Positions 27,841-36,311 of a stretch of 43,731 nt of DNA are shown here, piece by piece (within the stretch, counting starts at the first letter, position 1; the number at the start of each line of letters is the position of its first letter). The notes under the pieces are model-generated. The model made no database searches. It had not been told where the DNA came from and was given only the letters and a program-made list of their open reading frames with translations. The stretch is from contig CAJJAA010000011.1 of the NCBI GenBank assembly GCA_905182025.1, positions 1-43,731 on the forward strand, in the 5' to 3' direction. The DNA comes from an uncultured OM182 clade bacterium (GTDB lineage Bacteria > Pseudomonadota > Gammaproteobacteria > Pseudomonadales > Azotimanducaceae). A program made the translations under genes and the position numbers.

Positions 27841-29106
27841 CTAATCTGCTAGTGCGAGTTCAATCGCTGGCAAAGGTGCATGCTTGCATTGATGTTCTGT
27901 GTCGCCAATTTTTGGTGAAGCAAATTGATTAGGTGCATCAATGTTAAACACTTCGCTGGACGCTTCATTGTAAATGCAGATCTGGTATTCAGGTTTAAGC
28001 ACGCCATCGACAACCTTGTCCTTGTTTACAAAGCCATCCCAAATAACATTTGGAAAGCTACCATCCTCACCAAAAGCGGCCGTTTTTAGCTGCGGAAGGT
28101 ACTCAGTGTCAGGCTTGTCACCGCCACCTTCGTAGCGATTGTCATGAATGGAGATCGTTTCAGGATAAGGGTCGAATGCGGTCGCGGTATCTCGTGTATT
28201 GTAGTTAGTAGAGAAGACGCTCGAAATAACAATATGTGCTGTTTGATTGTCCTTAAGGTCATTATCGAAGATCTCAATGGCGTCATTCGAATTGATTGAG
28301 ATCCCTGAACCGGCAGGGACGCCGGCAACAGCGCCACCAGCAGGCGCGAAGTTCGGTGTGTTGTTAGCGAAAATTTGGTTCCTGAAAACCCGTGTATTCT
28401 TACCTTCCATCGACAGGTTAGGCATATTGAATACCAGTACTCCACCGGTATTGTTAGTTGCGATGTTGTCATACACGTCGGCGTCAATCGTGTTTTCAAT
28501 CTCGATGCCCGCAACGTTATATTCAGCTCGGCTGTTACGAACAATGACATTTCGAGATTGACCAACGTATATGCCTGCATCTGATGCGCCAATAGCGACG
28601 GCGCCATCAATGAGTGTGTTTTCAGTTTGTACGGGGTAGATACCGTAAGCGCCATTTTCTGTGGCTGGGCCATTGGTCCATTCCGTACGAACGCGTCGGA
28701 CGATAATGTTTTTTCCCTCCATTATTTTTAAGGCATCACCTTTCGCATCTTCGATGGCGAGATCCTCAATGGTGAAATCACTCGCTGTAACCAACAAACC
28801 TTCGGCGCCTGAGATTTGATTTTTGAAATCGAGTACGGTCTTGTCCATGCCCGCGCCCTTAATTGTTACGCCATCTACTTTTAATGAGAGTCCCCGCATC
28901 ATCTCGAATCGACCTTCGGGAATAGTGATGACGTCACCGGGCTTCGCGTTCAGCAACTGCGTCTGTATTTGTTTTTGCATGTTTACTGCGGTATCGCCCG
29001 TATCGGTGTTTGATTCGGGCTGAGAGCACGCCGCCAAAAAGGAGAGGCAGATTATTGTTATTGCTGTGCGCATTGCAGATAACCGATTTTTAATAAGGTT
29101 CAACAT
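27841..29106 (-). CDS. parallel beta-helix lipoprotein (TIGR03805-like)
   Basis: A 421-residue lipoprotein with a lipobox LAAC (Cys27 from the ATG at 29106; an internal ATG at codon 12 would give a shorter, more typical signal). Residues about 45-75 carry the entry motif LNAKPGDVITIPEGRF, followed by many right-handed beta-helix coils with Asn ladders (NIIVRRVRTEW, NVIVRNSRAEYNVAGIEIEN, AIEIFDNDLKDN). It resembles pectate-lyase-like and carbohydrate-binding beta-helix proteins, but no catalytic site can be named. It is the first gene of a two-gene unit with the diheme cytochrome downstream, an arrangement described for this family (TIGR03805/TIGR03806). Both products are extracytoplasmic. Unknown substrate. 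Confidence 0.9.
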   Translation of the reverse strand: MLNLIKNRLSAMRTAITIICLSFLAACSQPESNTDTGDTAVNMQKQIQTQLLNAKPGDVITIPEGRFEMMRGLSLKVDGVTIKGAGMDKTVLDFKNQISGAEGLLVTASDFTIEDLAIEDAKGDALKIMEGKNIIVRRVRTEWTNGPATENGAYGIYPVQTENTLIDGAVAIGASDAGIYVGQSRNVIVRNSRAEYNVAGIEIENTIDADVYDNIATNNTGGVLVFNMPNLSMEGKNTRVFRNQIFANNTPNFAPAGGAVAGVPAGSGISINSNDAIEIFDNDLKDNQTAHIVISSVFSTNYNTRDTATAFDPYPETISIHDNRYEGGGDKPDTEYLPQLKTAAFGEDGSFPNVIWDGFVNKDKVVDGVLKPEYQICIYNEASSEVFNIDAPNQFASPKIGDTEHQCKHAPLPAIELALAD

Positions 29107-29457
29107 AGTAGCTGAAAAGACGGGCGCAGAAAAGATAGGACGATCGTGTTGATTGTAATAAAAGTTGAATGACGCACTTGCCAGTATCGATTACGTTTAG
29201 CGCGAGTGTCGTACTTGTCTGTCAAACAGCTTCTTGCTGGTGCAACAGAGCAATGCCAGCTTAAAAATTCAGTGTTGGCAAGCTCATTTAGCCTACATGT
29301 GGTTGCTCACTAAATGATTTTTAATGCGACTCTATCTGTGAGATTGGATTGATATTTATTTTTTGTTGTTTTGTCATCGGTGCCAGCACTACGTTAGTGC
29401 GATCGAGAGCTTGGACTTCGTTTTAGCAAGCATGCTAATGGAGCCTACAAAATTCTG
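29107..29457. other. 351-bp gap upstream of the beta-helix/cytochrome operon
   Basis: No gene was recognised in either strand. A perfect 6-bp hairpin with a 3-nt loop, GCACTA-CGT-TAGTGC, lies at 29386-29400. It has no T-run downstream in either direction, so it is more likely an operator or mRNA element than a terminator. The operon promoter should lie in the left part of this region, but none was placed. Confidence 0.35.
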
Positions 29458-30489
29458 TTAGGGTACGAAGATATCCAGCCACCTTTCAACAAATGCGCCG
29501 CCAAACGTAGAGCACAAGGGTATTAAGAGGTACAACGCAAAACGTGCAAGTGTCGGGCTATCAAACGGCCAGTTGCGAATGCTCTCAATTAGCGCCTTGT
29601 AGGCAACAACTTCCGTGAAGCTTTGATTACCCGCGTCACCCGATTTAATCTGGTTTCGCGTACTTTTCAACGCATCTTTACACCAATTGAGTTCTCGCTG
29701 CTTGGCCTTCTCAATTTTTTTTCGAATGCCGCTCAATGGCAACATCAGGCCAATCGAGGCGAAAAGGGTAAATAGTATTGAAAGCTGAATCAGTAGGGTG
29801 CCAAAGCCTGGTTCGAGCAGGAACAATGAAACAATTGAAGCTATACCGACAACCAGCAACACGTTGGTCAATCCTTGGCGTATAAGCGGTTTATAGGGTT
29901 GTAAATCTAAGAGATCGATTGAGGCAATGCTGCTCGACAATGATGATAAGCGTGATGATTCTGCTACTAAGACATAAAAAAGGCATCCCATCCAACCGCA
30001 AAACATAGGCCCAAGTATTCGCATCCATCTAGCATCGAAGCTCTGCTCTTGCCAGACCCAAGGATCGGAGCCTACTGTTGTCAGCGCTGTTGCATAGAGG
30101 TTTATTAACACGCCGATAAACGCTGCCAGTAGTAATTTCCACCCGCTGTGTTTACCTATTTCAGACAAGATAAGTTGGTTTTTCGCATCGCGCCCGAACA
30201 CTGGCTCTAACGAGTGAGCCACTTCTTTAGTGACAGACAGTAGATAGGCATAAGCGGATGGCACAAAAGCGGTTAACAAAATATGGATAAGCGATAGCCG
30301 AAAGTCTCCCTCGGTGTTGGTTGGGTCGTCGACAATGGATCTTGTTAGAAGAAAGGTGATTATCAAGAGGGTCGCGACACTGATGCCAATGCTTGCCGGG
30401 TTACCGGGGAGCCAGCTATAAACGCGAAACGTTAAAGGGGTGATAAAATGTGGTTTTGCAGTTGTTTTTTGACGTTTTGAAGGTTGCAT
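29458..30489 (-). CDS. polytopic membrane protein, unknown function
   Basis: A 343-residue integral membrane protein. Hydrophobic segments are at roughly 34-50, 66-86, 114-134, 154-174, 208-228, 232-250 and 318-336. A charged cytoplasmic loop (about 253-300, KKIEKAKQRELNWCKDALK) precedes the final segment, which is introduced by RNWPFDSPTLARFALYLLIPL. That last motif recurs in bacterial hypothetical membrane proteins I cannot name. No signal peptide or enzyme motif. It lies 122 bp downstream of the universal stress protein on the same strand, so it may share the transcript. Confidence 0.7.
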   Translation of the reverse strand: MQPSKRQKTTAKPHFITPLTFRVYSWLPGNPASIGISVATLLIITFLLTRSIVDDPTNTEGDFRLSLIHILLTAFVPSAYAYLLSVTKEVAHSLEPVFGRDAKNQLILSEIGKHSGWKLLLAAFIGVLINLYATALTTVGSDPWVWQEQSFDARWMRILGPMFCGWMGCLFYVLVAESSRLSSLSSSIASIDLLDLQPYKPLIRQGLTNVLLVVGIASIVSLFLLEPGFGTLLIQLSILFTLFASIGLMLPLSGIRKKIEKAKQRELNWCKDALKSTRNQIKSGDAGNQSFTEVVAYKALIESIRNWPFDSPTLARFALYLLIPLCSTFGGAFVERWLDIFVP

Positions 30490-30611
30490 CGATTAATAGT
30501 AGGGTAATAAAAATGCGGACTCAAGTACTCACTGACTTCGCAGCAGGATGGCTGCAAAGTTTCTCGTTTAAGTTTCTGCTGTCATTACGCGAATATCTGC
30601 CAAAGAACTTT

Positions 30612-31550
30612 TTATGTTGCTGTATACCCTTTAGGGTCGATTGTACTTGTTGTTGATTTACCAGTAACAGGCGACTTGAAGCTGGACGGCTTAACGACAA
30701 AAACGTCGCAATCTGCATTTTCAATGAGAGACTCGGCTGTATTGCCGATAAACAATCCTGCAATACCCGAGCGCGCGACGGTCCCGACAACAATGATACC
30801 TGCACCGATTTTCTCCGCGAACCTGTTAATGACACGGTCCGCAGGCCCCTCAGATAAATGCACCTGAGCTTCTGGAATATCGTGAGCCTTTGCCATCGCG
30901 CCGGCTTCCTTTACGTGCTCCTGACGTCGACTTTGAACCATCTGATAGGCCGTTGGGTCAGGCATCGGCCCGCCAATCGCGCCTGTCATCATGTCGTAGG
31001 CATTCGCCAGATGGACGTCAGCGCCAATTAATCCAGCAATCACTCTTGATTGGTTGATGACGATCTCATTGAGTTCCTTGTGATCTTTGTCGTTATTGGC
31101 CACATCAACCGAAGCCAGAACCGGTAGTTTATTTACGCTAGGTTGCTGAGAAATAAATAACGTTGGGCAGGGGCACATGCGCACCAAATTCCAGTCTGTC
31201 GGTGTAAACAATGAGCGAGATAACGCGCCGTGATGGCGTAAAGGTTTGAAGACATAGTCTACATTGCAGGCCTCCGCACGCTCAATAATTGCCTCGTAGA
31301 GTCGATCGAACAGGGTAATTTGAGTTTCGATATTGTAGCCTAAATCAATTAGCGGCTTAACGAGAAGGTTGAGTGCATCGCCAATCTTACCCATTTCTTT
31401 GGTGAAGCCGGTGGCATCCTGTGCAGAGAACGTTTTTGGCATGAAGAACTCAATTTGAAACACAAAGCCTTCCGTAGGCAGTTCTTTGATTCGTGTCAGA
31501 GCCAAGTGTTCAGTATGTTCTGGATCGATTACCGCGAGAATCTTAGGCAT
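30612..31550 (-). CDS. tandem-domain universal stress protein, UspE-like
   Basis: A 312-residue protein made of two Usp (Rossmann-like) domains, about 1-150 and 150-305. The second ends with the nucleotide-binding pattern GTVARSGIAGLFIGNTAE, which fits the G-x2-G-x9-G-S/T scheme of ATP-binding Usps. The first domain lacks a clear version. Length and architecture match UspE, which supports survival under stress and growth arrest. An imperfect tandem repeat lies 70-105 bp upstream of the start (31621-31655) and is a candidate control site. Confidence 0.9.
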   Translation of the reverse strand: MPKILAVIDPEHTEHLALTRIKELPTEGFVFQIEFFMPKTFSAQDATGFTKEMGKIGDALNLLVKPLIDLGYNIETQITLFDRLYEAIIERAEACNVDYVFKPLRHHGALSRSLFTPTDWNLVRMCPCPTLFISQQPSVNKLPVLASVDVANNDKDHKELNEIVINQSRVIAGLIGADVHLANAYDMMTGAIGGPMPDPTAYQMVQSRRQEHVKEAGAMAKAHDIPEAQVHLSEGPADRVINRFAEKIGAGIIVVGTVARSGIAGLFIGNTAESLIENADCDVFVVKPSSFKSPVTGKSTTSTIDPKGYTAT

Positions 31551-31793
31551 TGTGTTGTCCCTGCATGAGGTCGTTTTCAGTGTCGTAATTTTAGGCCAAT
31601 TAGACGATATGCGAATTGACTTGAATCAAGAAAGCTCTTTGAATCGAAAAGCTCTCTAAACCGTCAGAAACACCGGCGGTCGATAAGCCTTGCCTGATAT
31701 CTACCTGATCTTGAAAGCAAATAATGCTTTTGACTGGAGGAAGAATGGGTGGACGCGCCTATGCCTGTGCACTGGCATTGAGGGCGTAGGACT
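31551..31793. other. gap with tandem repeat and a 14-codon mini-ORF
   Basis: The upstream region of the universal stress protein gene. On the plus strand a strong GGAGG (31736-31740) precedes ATG 31745, opening only 14 codons to a stop at 31787-31789. The tandem repeat is listed separately. Nothing else is recognisable. Confidence 0.3.
31621..31655. repeat. imperfect tandem duplication upstream of usp
   Basis: TTGAATCAAGAAAGCTCT (31621-31638) is followed directly by TTGAATCGAAAAGCTCT (31639-31655). The first copy also forms the 11-bp palindrome CTTGAATCAAG (31620-31630). Likely a regulator-binding or promoter element, or a recent duplication. Confidence 0.7.
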
Positions 31794-32495
31794 TTAGATG
31801 GGTTTGTTCAACACGCTCGTATCAGTTGTTTCGAAATAGATGGGGTCATCATCGACGTGCCATTGTGGGTACTTGATCATAATCGCTTTGAATAGATGAC
31901 TGTCGAGTAATGCCGCTAGCCAGCGTTGAAGGTTTGGATAGGGCTGGGTTTTGAACCAGTCTGCATCCACATTGGCAAATTGCCGTATGAACGGGAAGAC
32001 GGCAATGTCAGCGTAGCTGAGTCGGTTCGAGAAGAGGTGTACGTTTGAATTGAGCAGGGTATCTAATGCATCTAAAAACGTGTGCGCTAAGCTTCGATAG
32101 TGCGACTCGGGGAACTCCGGATATCTGTCCGAGTACTTGTAGTGATCCAGATGCGGTTTAAATTCTGTGTCACATTGGCTGATGATGCTCTGCATCTGCG
32201 CCAGTTCATTATCTGAGAAGTCTAGCCAACCCAGAGGGTCATTATGCTTGAGTGCCCCAACCAGAATATCCAAGCTTTCATCTATTACCATGTCACCCGC
32301 TAATAAAACGGGAACCGTGGCTTTGGCTGATGCGGTCAGCATCTGCGCGGGTTTATCGCGAAGTACCACTTCTCTGATTTCAAAATTCAAGTCAGATGCA
32401 GCTAATCCCATTCTCGCTCGCATGGCATAGGGGCAGCGCCGAAACGTGTAGAGAATCAACGGCTCATCCGTCGTTGGTATGGCTGTGTGATTCAT
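31794..32495 (-). CDS. glutathione S-transferase-like protein with a CPYA site
   Basis: A 233-residue two-domain GST. The thioredoxin-fold half carries CPYA at 21-24, a glutaredoxin/omega-type active-site cysteine, then ATVPVLL with the cis-Pro, and DESLDI for glutathione binding (about 72-77). The C-terminal helical domain has the N-capping region LSYADIAVFPFIRQF. A Cys-type GST suggests glutathione-dependent thiol transfer or reductive deglutathionylation more than conjugation. It is unlike the Thr/Asn-type GST at 19036. Divergent from the MaoC-like operon, 107 bp apart. Confidence 0.85.
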   Translation of the reverse strand: MNHTAIPTTDEPLILYTFRRCPYAMRARMGLAASDLNFEIREVVLRDKPAQMLTASAKATVPVLLAGDMVIDESLDILVGALKHNDPLGWLDFSDNELAQMQSIISQCDTEFKPHLDHYKYSDRYPEFPESHYRSLAHTFLDALDTLLNSNVHLFSNRLSYADIAVFPFIRQFANVDADWFKTQPYPNLQRWLAALLDSHLFKAIMIKYPQWHVDDDPIYFETTDTSVLNKPI

Positions 32496-32602
32496 GATGT
32501 TGGTCTATTACGCATTTCAATTTTCGGCTCTGATAAAGCATCGAGGGATTACTGTTCAGCGCATTATGATAGTCTCTACCGCTCGAAGGAAGAGGCAATA
32601 TT

Positions 32603-33436
32603 ATGCAAACGAAACAATGCCAGTCTTGGTCAGCGCAAGCATTTAATCAGTCACCGGATTCAGCTAACCAGATACACGGCGACGAGATGGCACAGCAGTA
32701 TGGCTTTCAGGGGGGGTTGGTGCCTGGGGTTACAGTCTCAGCCTATTTGACGCACCCGGCTGTTGCAGCATGGGGTCTAAAATGGCTTGAATCTGGGCGC
32801 GCTCATGTCGTCGTGAGCTCACCCTTGTACGATGAAGAAATGTTTGATGTTGAAGTGTCAAATACATCTCAGTTCGAGTACAGCGCAAAGTTGATCAAAC
32901 CCAGTGGCATAGTTAGTGCCACGGCTGAAGTGTCTATACCCAATATCGTAAAAGCTGCGCCCAAAAAGCGCGGCGATCCATTTCTGGCAGCAGACTTTGA
33001 GCCGCCGAAGGCGCTGCCGGATACAATTCGTCAGCTTCAGCAGCAAGGATGTTTGGCTATGCCCTATTCTTGGGGTGGTCCGCATAATATGCAGACATAC
33101 CTAAGAGAACATTCTGATATGCCGCAACTGCTTGATCCTGCGCAGGGTGGTTATGCCAACATGAGTTTTATACTCGGTTTATCAAATTGGGTCCTGGCTG
33201 CAAACACTTATATGAACCCTTGGATTCATCTCGAGACGACTTCTCAGAATTATGCAGCGATACCAGCGGGAACTGACCTTCTAGTTGAAATGCAAGTGCG
33301 TGATCTCTTCAGTAAAAAAGGCCATGAGTTTGTTGATGTGGAAGTGAATGTGTTTGATAAAAATGACGAAGCGGCGGAGTCTGTTTGTTTCAGCAGCATC
33401 GACTTGCGCGCAATTTATAAACTAAGGGGGCAGTAA
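32603..33436 (+). CDS. MaoC-like hotdog protein (possible hydratase)
   Basis: A 277-residue protein of the double-hotdog size. The N-terminal block NQIHGDEMAQQYGFQGGLVPG (from about residue 22) resembles the hydratase-2 motif (D-x-N-P-x-H ... GF ... PG), with His25 at the catalytic position but one extra residue between Asp19 and Asn22. The C-terminal half has a second hotdog-like strand set with YAAIPAGTDLLVEMQV. MaoC-type proteins hydrate trans-2-enoyl-CoA to (3R)-hydroxyacyl-CoA. The altered spacing means activity is uncertain. Strong ribosome site GAAGGAAGAGG. It is the first gene of a run with a rhodanese, a crotonase and a GNAT protein. Confidence 0.7.
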   Translation: MQTKQCQSWSAQAFNQSPDSANQIHGDEMAQQYGFQGGLVPGVTVSAYLTHPAVAAWGLKWLESGRAHVVVSSPLYDEEMFDVEVSNTSQFEYSAKLIKPSGIVSATAEVSIPNIVKAAPKKRGDPFLAADFEPPKALPDTIRQLQQQGCLAMPYSWGGPHNMQTYLREHSDMPQLLDPAQGGYANMSFILGLSNWVLAANTYMNPWIHLETTSQNYAAIPAGTDLLVEMQVRDLFSKKGHEFVDVEVNVFDKNDEAAESVCFSSIDLRAIYKLRGQ

Positions 33437-33441
33437 ACAAG

Positions 33442-33867
33442 ATGGCACTAGTTGATATTTTTAAACTGACAACGGAACTTAAGGCAGGTATTGAAAATCT
33501 TTCGGTCGATGATTTAAAGGCTGAGCAGGCAGCTAACCCGGACTTGCTTGTGCTCGATATTAGAGAGATTCAAGAGTTAATTGAATTGGGTACGATACCC
33601 GACGCCACGCATTGCTCTAGAGGTATGCTGGAATTTTGGGCAAGCCCAGCGAGCCCTTACTATCGAGACTACTTTCAAGAGGATCGCCGCACGATTGTAT
33701 TCTGTGCCGGTGGTGGTCGAAGTGTGCTTGCAGTGAAAGCATTGAAAGAAATGGGTTTCAATAACGTTGCTCACCTAGAATCTGGCTTTGGTGGTTGGAA
33801 AAATGCGGGTGAACCGCTTGAAGATGTGAGTAAAACCAGTCGTTGGATGCGTAGACCCAAAGACTAA
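33442..33867 (+). CDS. rhodanese-like sulfurtransferase
   Basis: A 141-residue single rhodanese domain. The active-site loop is CAGGGRS (88-94) with catalytic Cys88 and the six-residue loop typical of sulfurtransferases; VLDIRE (37-42) and HLESGFGGWK (111-120) are the other signatures. It can carry a persulfide to an acceptor. It begins 5 bp after the MaoC-like gene and is followed 34 bp later by a crotonase, so it is part of the same operon. A sulfurtransferase inside a CoA-ester operon is unusual; single-domain rhodaneses do occur beside acyl-CoA genes in several bacteria, without a proven reason. Confidence 0.9.
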   Translation: MALVDIFKLTTELKAGIENLSVDDLKAEQAANPDLLVLDIREIQELIELGTIPDATHCSRGMLEFWASPASPYYRDYFQEDRRTIVFCAGGGRSVLAVKALKEMGFNNVAHLESGFGGWKNAGEPLEDVSKTSRWMRRPKD

Positions 33868-33901
33868 CGCCGAACCGTTTTATTAAGAAGGAAATACGAT
33901 A

Positions 33902-34777
33902 GTGAGTTTTGAAAATCTTGCCGTTACAAATAAACAAGGTGTACTAATTGTCGAGCTAAGCAGACCGCAGGCGCTCAATGCTTTTACAATCGAGATGGGC
34001 CGCGAGCTTGTTCAGTTGTTCGAATCAGCCAGTGAGGATGACGATGTGGGTGCCATTATCCTGACCGGCAATGGAAAAGCATTCTGTGCCGGCATGGACC
34101 TTTCGGCTCAAGGCAATGTGTTTGGTTTGGATGAGAGCCTCAACCCCTCAATGGCCGACCTCGATAGTCATTATGATGAGCCAGCCTATGTGGACGGAGT
34201 CAGAGACTCGGGTGGTCGGGTGACGTTAAGCATGTATGACTGCAAGAAGCCCATTATCGTTGCGCTTAATGGTGCCGCCGTAGGCATAGGGGCGAGCATG
34301 ACGCTGGCTGCAGATATTCGCTTAGCATCGACTAAAGCCCGCATAGGCTTTGTCTTCGGAAAGATTGGTGTCACACCGGAGGCTTGCTCAACCTGGTTTC
34401 TGCCACGCATCGTTGGTATGTCTACAGCGTTAGAGTGGGTTTACAGCGGCGATATATTATCAGCCGAAGAGGCAAAGCAAGGTGGATTGGTTTCAAACGT
34501 ATACGAACCAGAAAACCTTTTGATTGAAGCGGAGAAGCTTGCGCGAAAATTCATCTCTAACCGATCTCCTGTGGCCATCGCGCTGGCGCGGCAGATGATG
34601 TACCGCAACTCAGCGATGGACCATCCGCGTGAAGCTCATAAAGTGGATTCGCTGGCGATTTACTATTGTTCCCTTGCTGACGGTAAGGAAGGCGTGAGCG
34701 CCTTCCTTCAAAAAAGGGAGCCAGAGTTCAAGGAGAAAGCATCATCAATGCCTGATTTTTACCCTTGGTGGGATTAG
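33902..34777 (+). CDS. crotonase family protein, enoyl-CoA isomerase type
   Basis: A 291-residue crotonase (ClpP-like fold). The oxyanion-hole segments are AFCAGMDLS (60-68) and NGAAVGIGASM (123-133). Neither of the two glutamates of classical enoyl-CoA hydratase is present: the first position (within GASM) is Ser and the second (within FVFGKIG) is Phe. Instead a Glu occurs in TPEACS (Glu160), which matches the PEGCS glutamate of delta3,delta2-enoyl-CoA isomerases (ECI2 type). I therefore favour isomerase over hydratase. Start GTG 33902 with AAGAAGGA upstream. Third gene of the MaoC-like/rhodanese run. Confidence 0.85.
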   Translation: MSFENLAVTNKQGVLIVELSRPQALNAFTIEMGRELVQLFESASEDDDVGAIILTGNGKAFCAGMDLSAQGNVFGLDESLNPSMADLDSHYDEPAYVDGVRDSGGRVTLSMYDCKKPIIVALNGAAVGIGASMTLAADIRLASTKARIGFVFGKIGVTPEACSTWFLPRIVGMSTALEWVYSGDILSAEEAKQGGLVSNVYEPENLLIEAEKLARKFISNRSPVAIALARQMMYRNSAMDHPREAHKVDSLAIYYCSLADGKEGVSAFLQKREPEFKEKASSMPDFYPWWD

Positions 34778-34787
34778 CTCTTTTAGT

Positions 34788-34802
34788 CTAACGAATCGTT
34801 AG
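34788..34802 (+). other. inverted repeat between crotonase and GNAT genes
   Basis: CTAACG-AAT-CGTTAG is a 6-bp hairpin with a 3-nt loop, directly after the crotonase stop. There is no U-run behind it. It could trim or attenuate the operon transcript before the GNAT gene. Confidence 0.35.
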
Positions 34803-34855
34803 TGTTGCGTTGAAGAGGGCTGTTTAGATAGGAGCGTAGAGAGGAGCTTTGATAA

Positions 34856-35527
34856 TTGTTGGATCTAAATAATATTGTTTGGCGTAGCCTGACTGGCTCA
34901 CAGAAAAATATTGCCCTTGTAGGGAAGGATGTCCGTCGGTTTAAACGAGGGATATCTGAGCTCGTTGGTTTTCTTAATAGTCAATCGCCTCGTTTAGATG
35001 AATTGGGAAAGATTTCTAGATCGGCTGATGTTTCATACAGTGTTGATTGGGACGGCCCTGTCGCGTCAGGCTGGAGGGTGTTAGAGGAAACGCGAGCTGA
35101 TCAAATGGTATGGCGATTAGATACAGTTGATGCACCTCAAATTGACGCCGTGGCGCTTCATGAAAACCATGTGGGCCAGATGCTGGATTTGATTGAGTTA
35201 ACCCAGCCAGGACCTTTTCAATTTAGTACGATCGAAATGGGTGATTACTTTGGCGTATTCGATCAAGGTGAACTTGTTGCCATGGCGGGAGAGAGACTTT
35301 TTGCATATCCCTTTCGAGAAATTAGTGGTGTTTGTACCCGACCAGGCCATGAAGGTAGAGGTTTTGCCCGTAATCTTGTGCAGTTGCTTATCGCCCGGCA
35401 GTTGCAAAGAAATGAAATGCCTTTCCTGCACGTCGTTAAAGCGAATATCAATGCCAAGCGCATCTATGAGAAAATGGGCTTTGAGAGCGTTAGAGAAACA
35501 ACCATTAGGCAATTCGTTAGAGTCTAA
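34856..35527 (+). CDS. GNAT family N-acetyltransferase
   Basis: A 223-residue protein with a C-terminal GNAT domain. The acetyl-CoA pyrophosphate loop is in RPGHEGRGFARNLV (about 162-175) and the late motif NINAKRIYEKMGFE (about 196-209) is canonical. The N-terminal 90 residues are less conserved. The closest style is the FR47-like group, which acylates small amines or amino-acyl groups. TTG 34856 is preferred over the in-frame TTG 34859, with GAGGAG 9 nt upstream. It is the last gene of the MaoC-like/rhodanese/crotonase run (78-bp gap with a hairpin) and converges with the TetR gene. The acceptor is unknown. Confidence 0.83.
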   Translation: MLDLNNIVWRSLTGSQKNIALVGKDVRRFKRGISELVGFLNSQSPRLDELGKISRSADVSYSVDWDGPVASGWRVLEETRADQMVWRLDTVDAPQIDAVALHENHVGQMLDLIELTQPGPFQFSTIEMGDYFGVFDQGELVAMAGERLFAYPFREISGVCTRPGHEGRGFARNLVQLLIARQLQRNEMPFLHVVKANINAKRIYEKMGFESVRETTIRQFVRV

Positions 35528-35566
35528 ATGTTGGCGACTATCGCGTTTATGTAATTGTGTTAGATT

Positions 35567-36154
35567 CTAAATTAATTTGGGTAACTGTTCGCCAACCCAA
35601 GCGGGGAATTGATCCTGTTGACTCGCTGTCATGCCGAGTGTGCTCATCAATGTTGGGCCGCAGATTCCCCATCCGACAGCCGATGACAGAGCAAGAAAGA
35701 TAAGGTTGCGTGCTAGGTCAACGTCTTTGCCTTTGATGCGCTCAGCAACCCGCTGGACGATATGCTCGATGAGGTCGATCGAAGCAATCTCCTCTTTTGA
35801 AACAATATCGCTGTCCTCTTCGAGTGCTCGCCATGCGAGTAGCTTGGTTTGGCCTGTTTGTGACATGAGACGAAACAGTTCAACAAAGACAATCTCCGGT
35901 GCAGCATCTGAATTGAGAATACTGGACATATCGCTGATCAGCTCTTCGGAAAGCTTTGCTAAAAGTGCGCGGCGCATGCCTTCGGCGCTTCCGAAGTGAT
36001 GCAACAGGGTGCCATGTTTAATGCCGCTATCGTCGGCAACATCCTTAATGTTTAATCCTCGCAGTCCATGTTCTTCCAAGCGTTTCCCGGCTGCCGCGAG
36101 TATGAGCGCGCGAGCCTCTTCTGGATTTCTTCGAATACGTGGTTTAGTGATCAT
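35567..36154 (-). CDS. TetR family transcriptional regulator
   Basis: A 195-residue repressor-type protein. The N-terminal helix-turn-helix runs from about 14 to 60 (ARALILAAAGKRLEE, IKDVADDSGIKHGTLLHHFGS). The remaining helices form the ligand-binding/dimerisation domain. It is divergent from a Coq4-family gene, with identical TTGACACC boxes pointing outward from the shared region, one almost touching its own start codon. No ribosome site is visible before ATG 36154, which suggests weak or leaderless translation. Likely targets are itself and the Coq4-like gene; the ligand is unknown. Confidence 0.88.
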   Translation of the reverse strand: MITKPRIRRNPEEARALILAAAGKRLEEHGLRGLNIKDVADDSGIKHGTLLHHFGSAEGMRRALLAKLSEELISDMSSILNSDAAPEIVFVELFRLMSQTGQTKLLAWRALEEDSDIVSKEEIASIDLIEHIVQRVAERIKGKDVDLARNLIFLALSSAVGWGICGPTLMSTLGMTASQQDQFPAWVGEQLPKLI

Positions 36155-36302
36155 AAGGTGTCAAAGCGGTGTTGGGGTTCGACGATACCCATGCCTCATT
36201 GCCAGCGCAACCGACGAAGAGACGTTGGGGTTAAATTTAACCTTCAGACGCTATTGACATAGATGTTTATAGGTTTACTATTGACACCATTGTTAATAAG
36301 AG
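36155..36302. promoter_or_regulatory. divergent operator/promoter region, tetR / coq4-like
   Basis: GGTGTCAA (36157-36164) is the exact inverse of TTGACACC (36281-36288), so each gene has the same outward-facing box. The 9-mer CTATTGACA is repeated at 36251-36259 and 36278-36286. A plausible promoter for the Coq4-like gene is TTGACA (36254-36259), a 16-bp spacer and TACTAT (36276-36281). The repeats overlap this promoter, as expected for TetR-type repression. Confidence 0.5.
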
Positions 36303-36311
36303 GTGTTTCAA

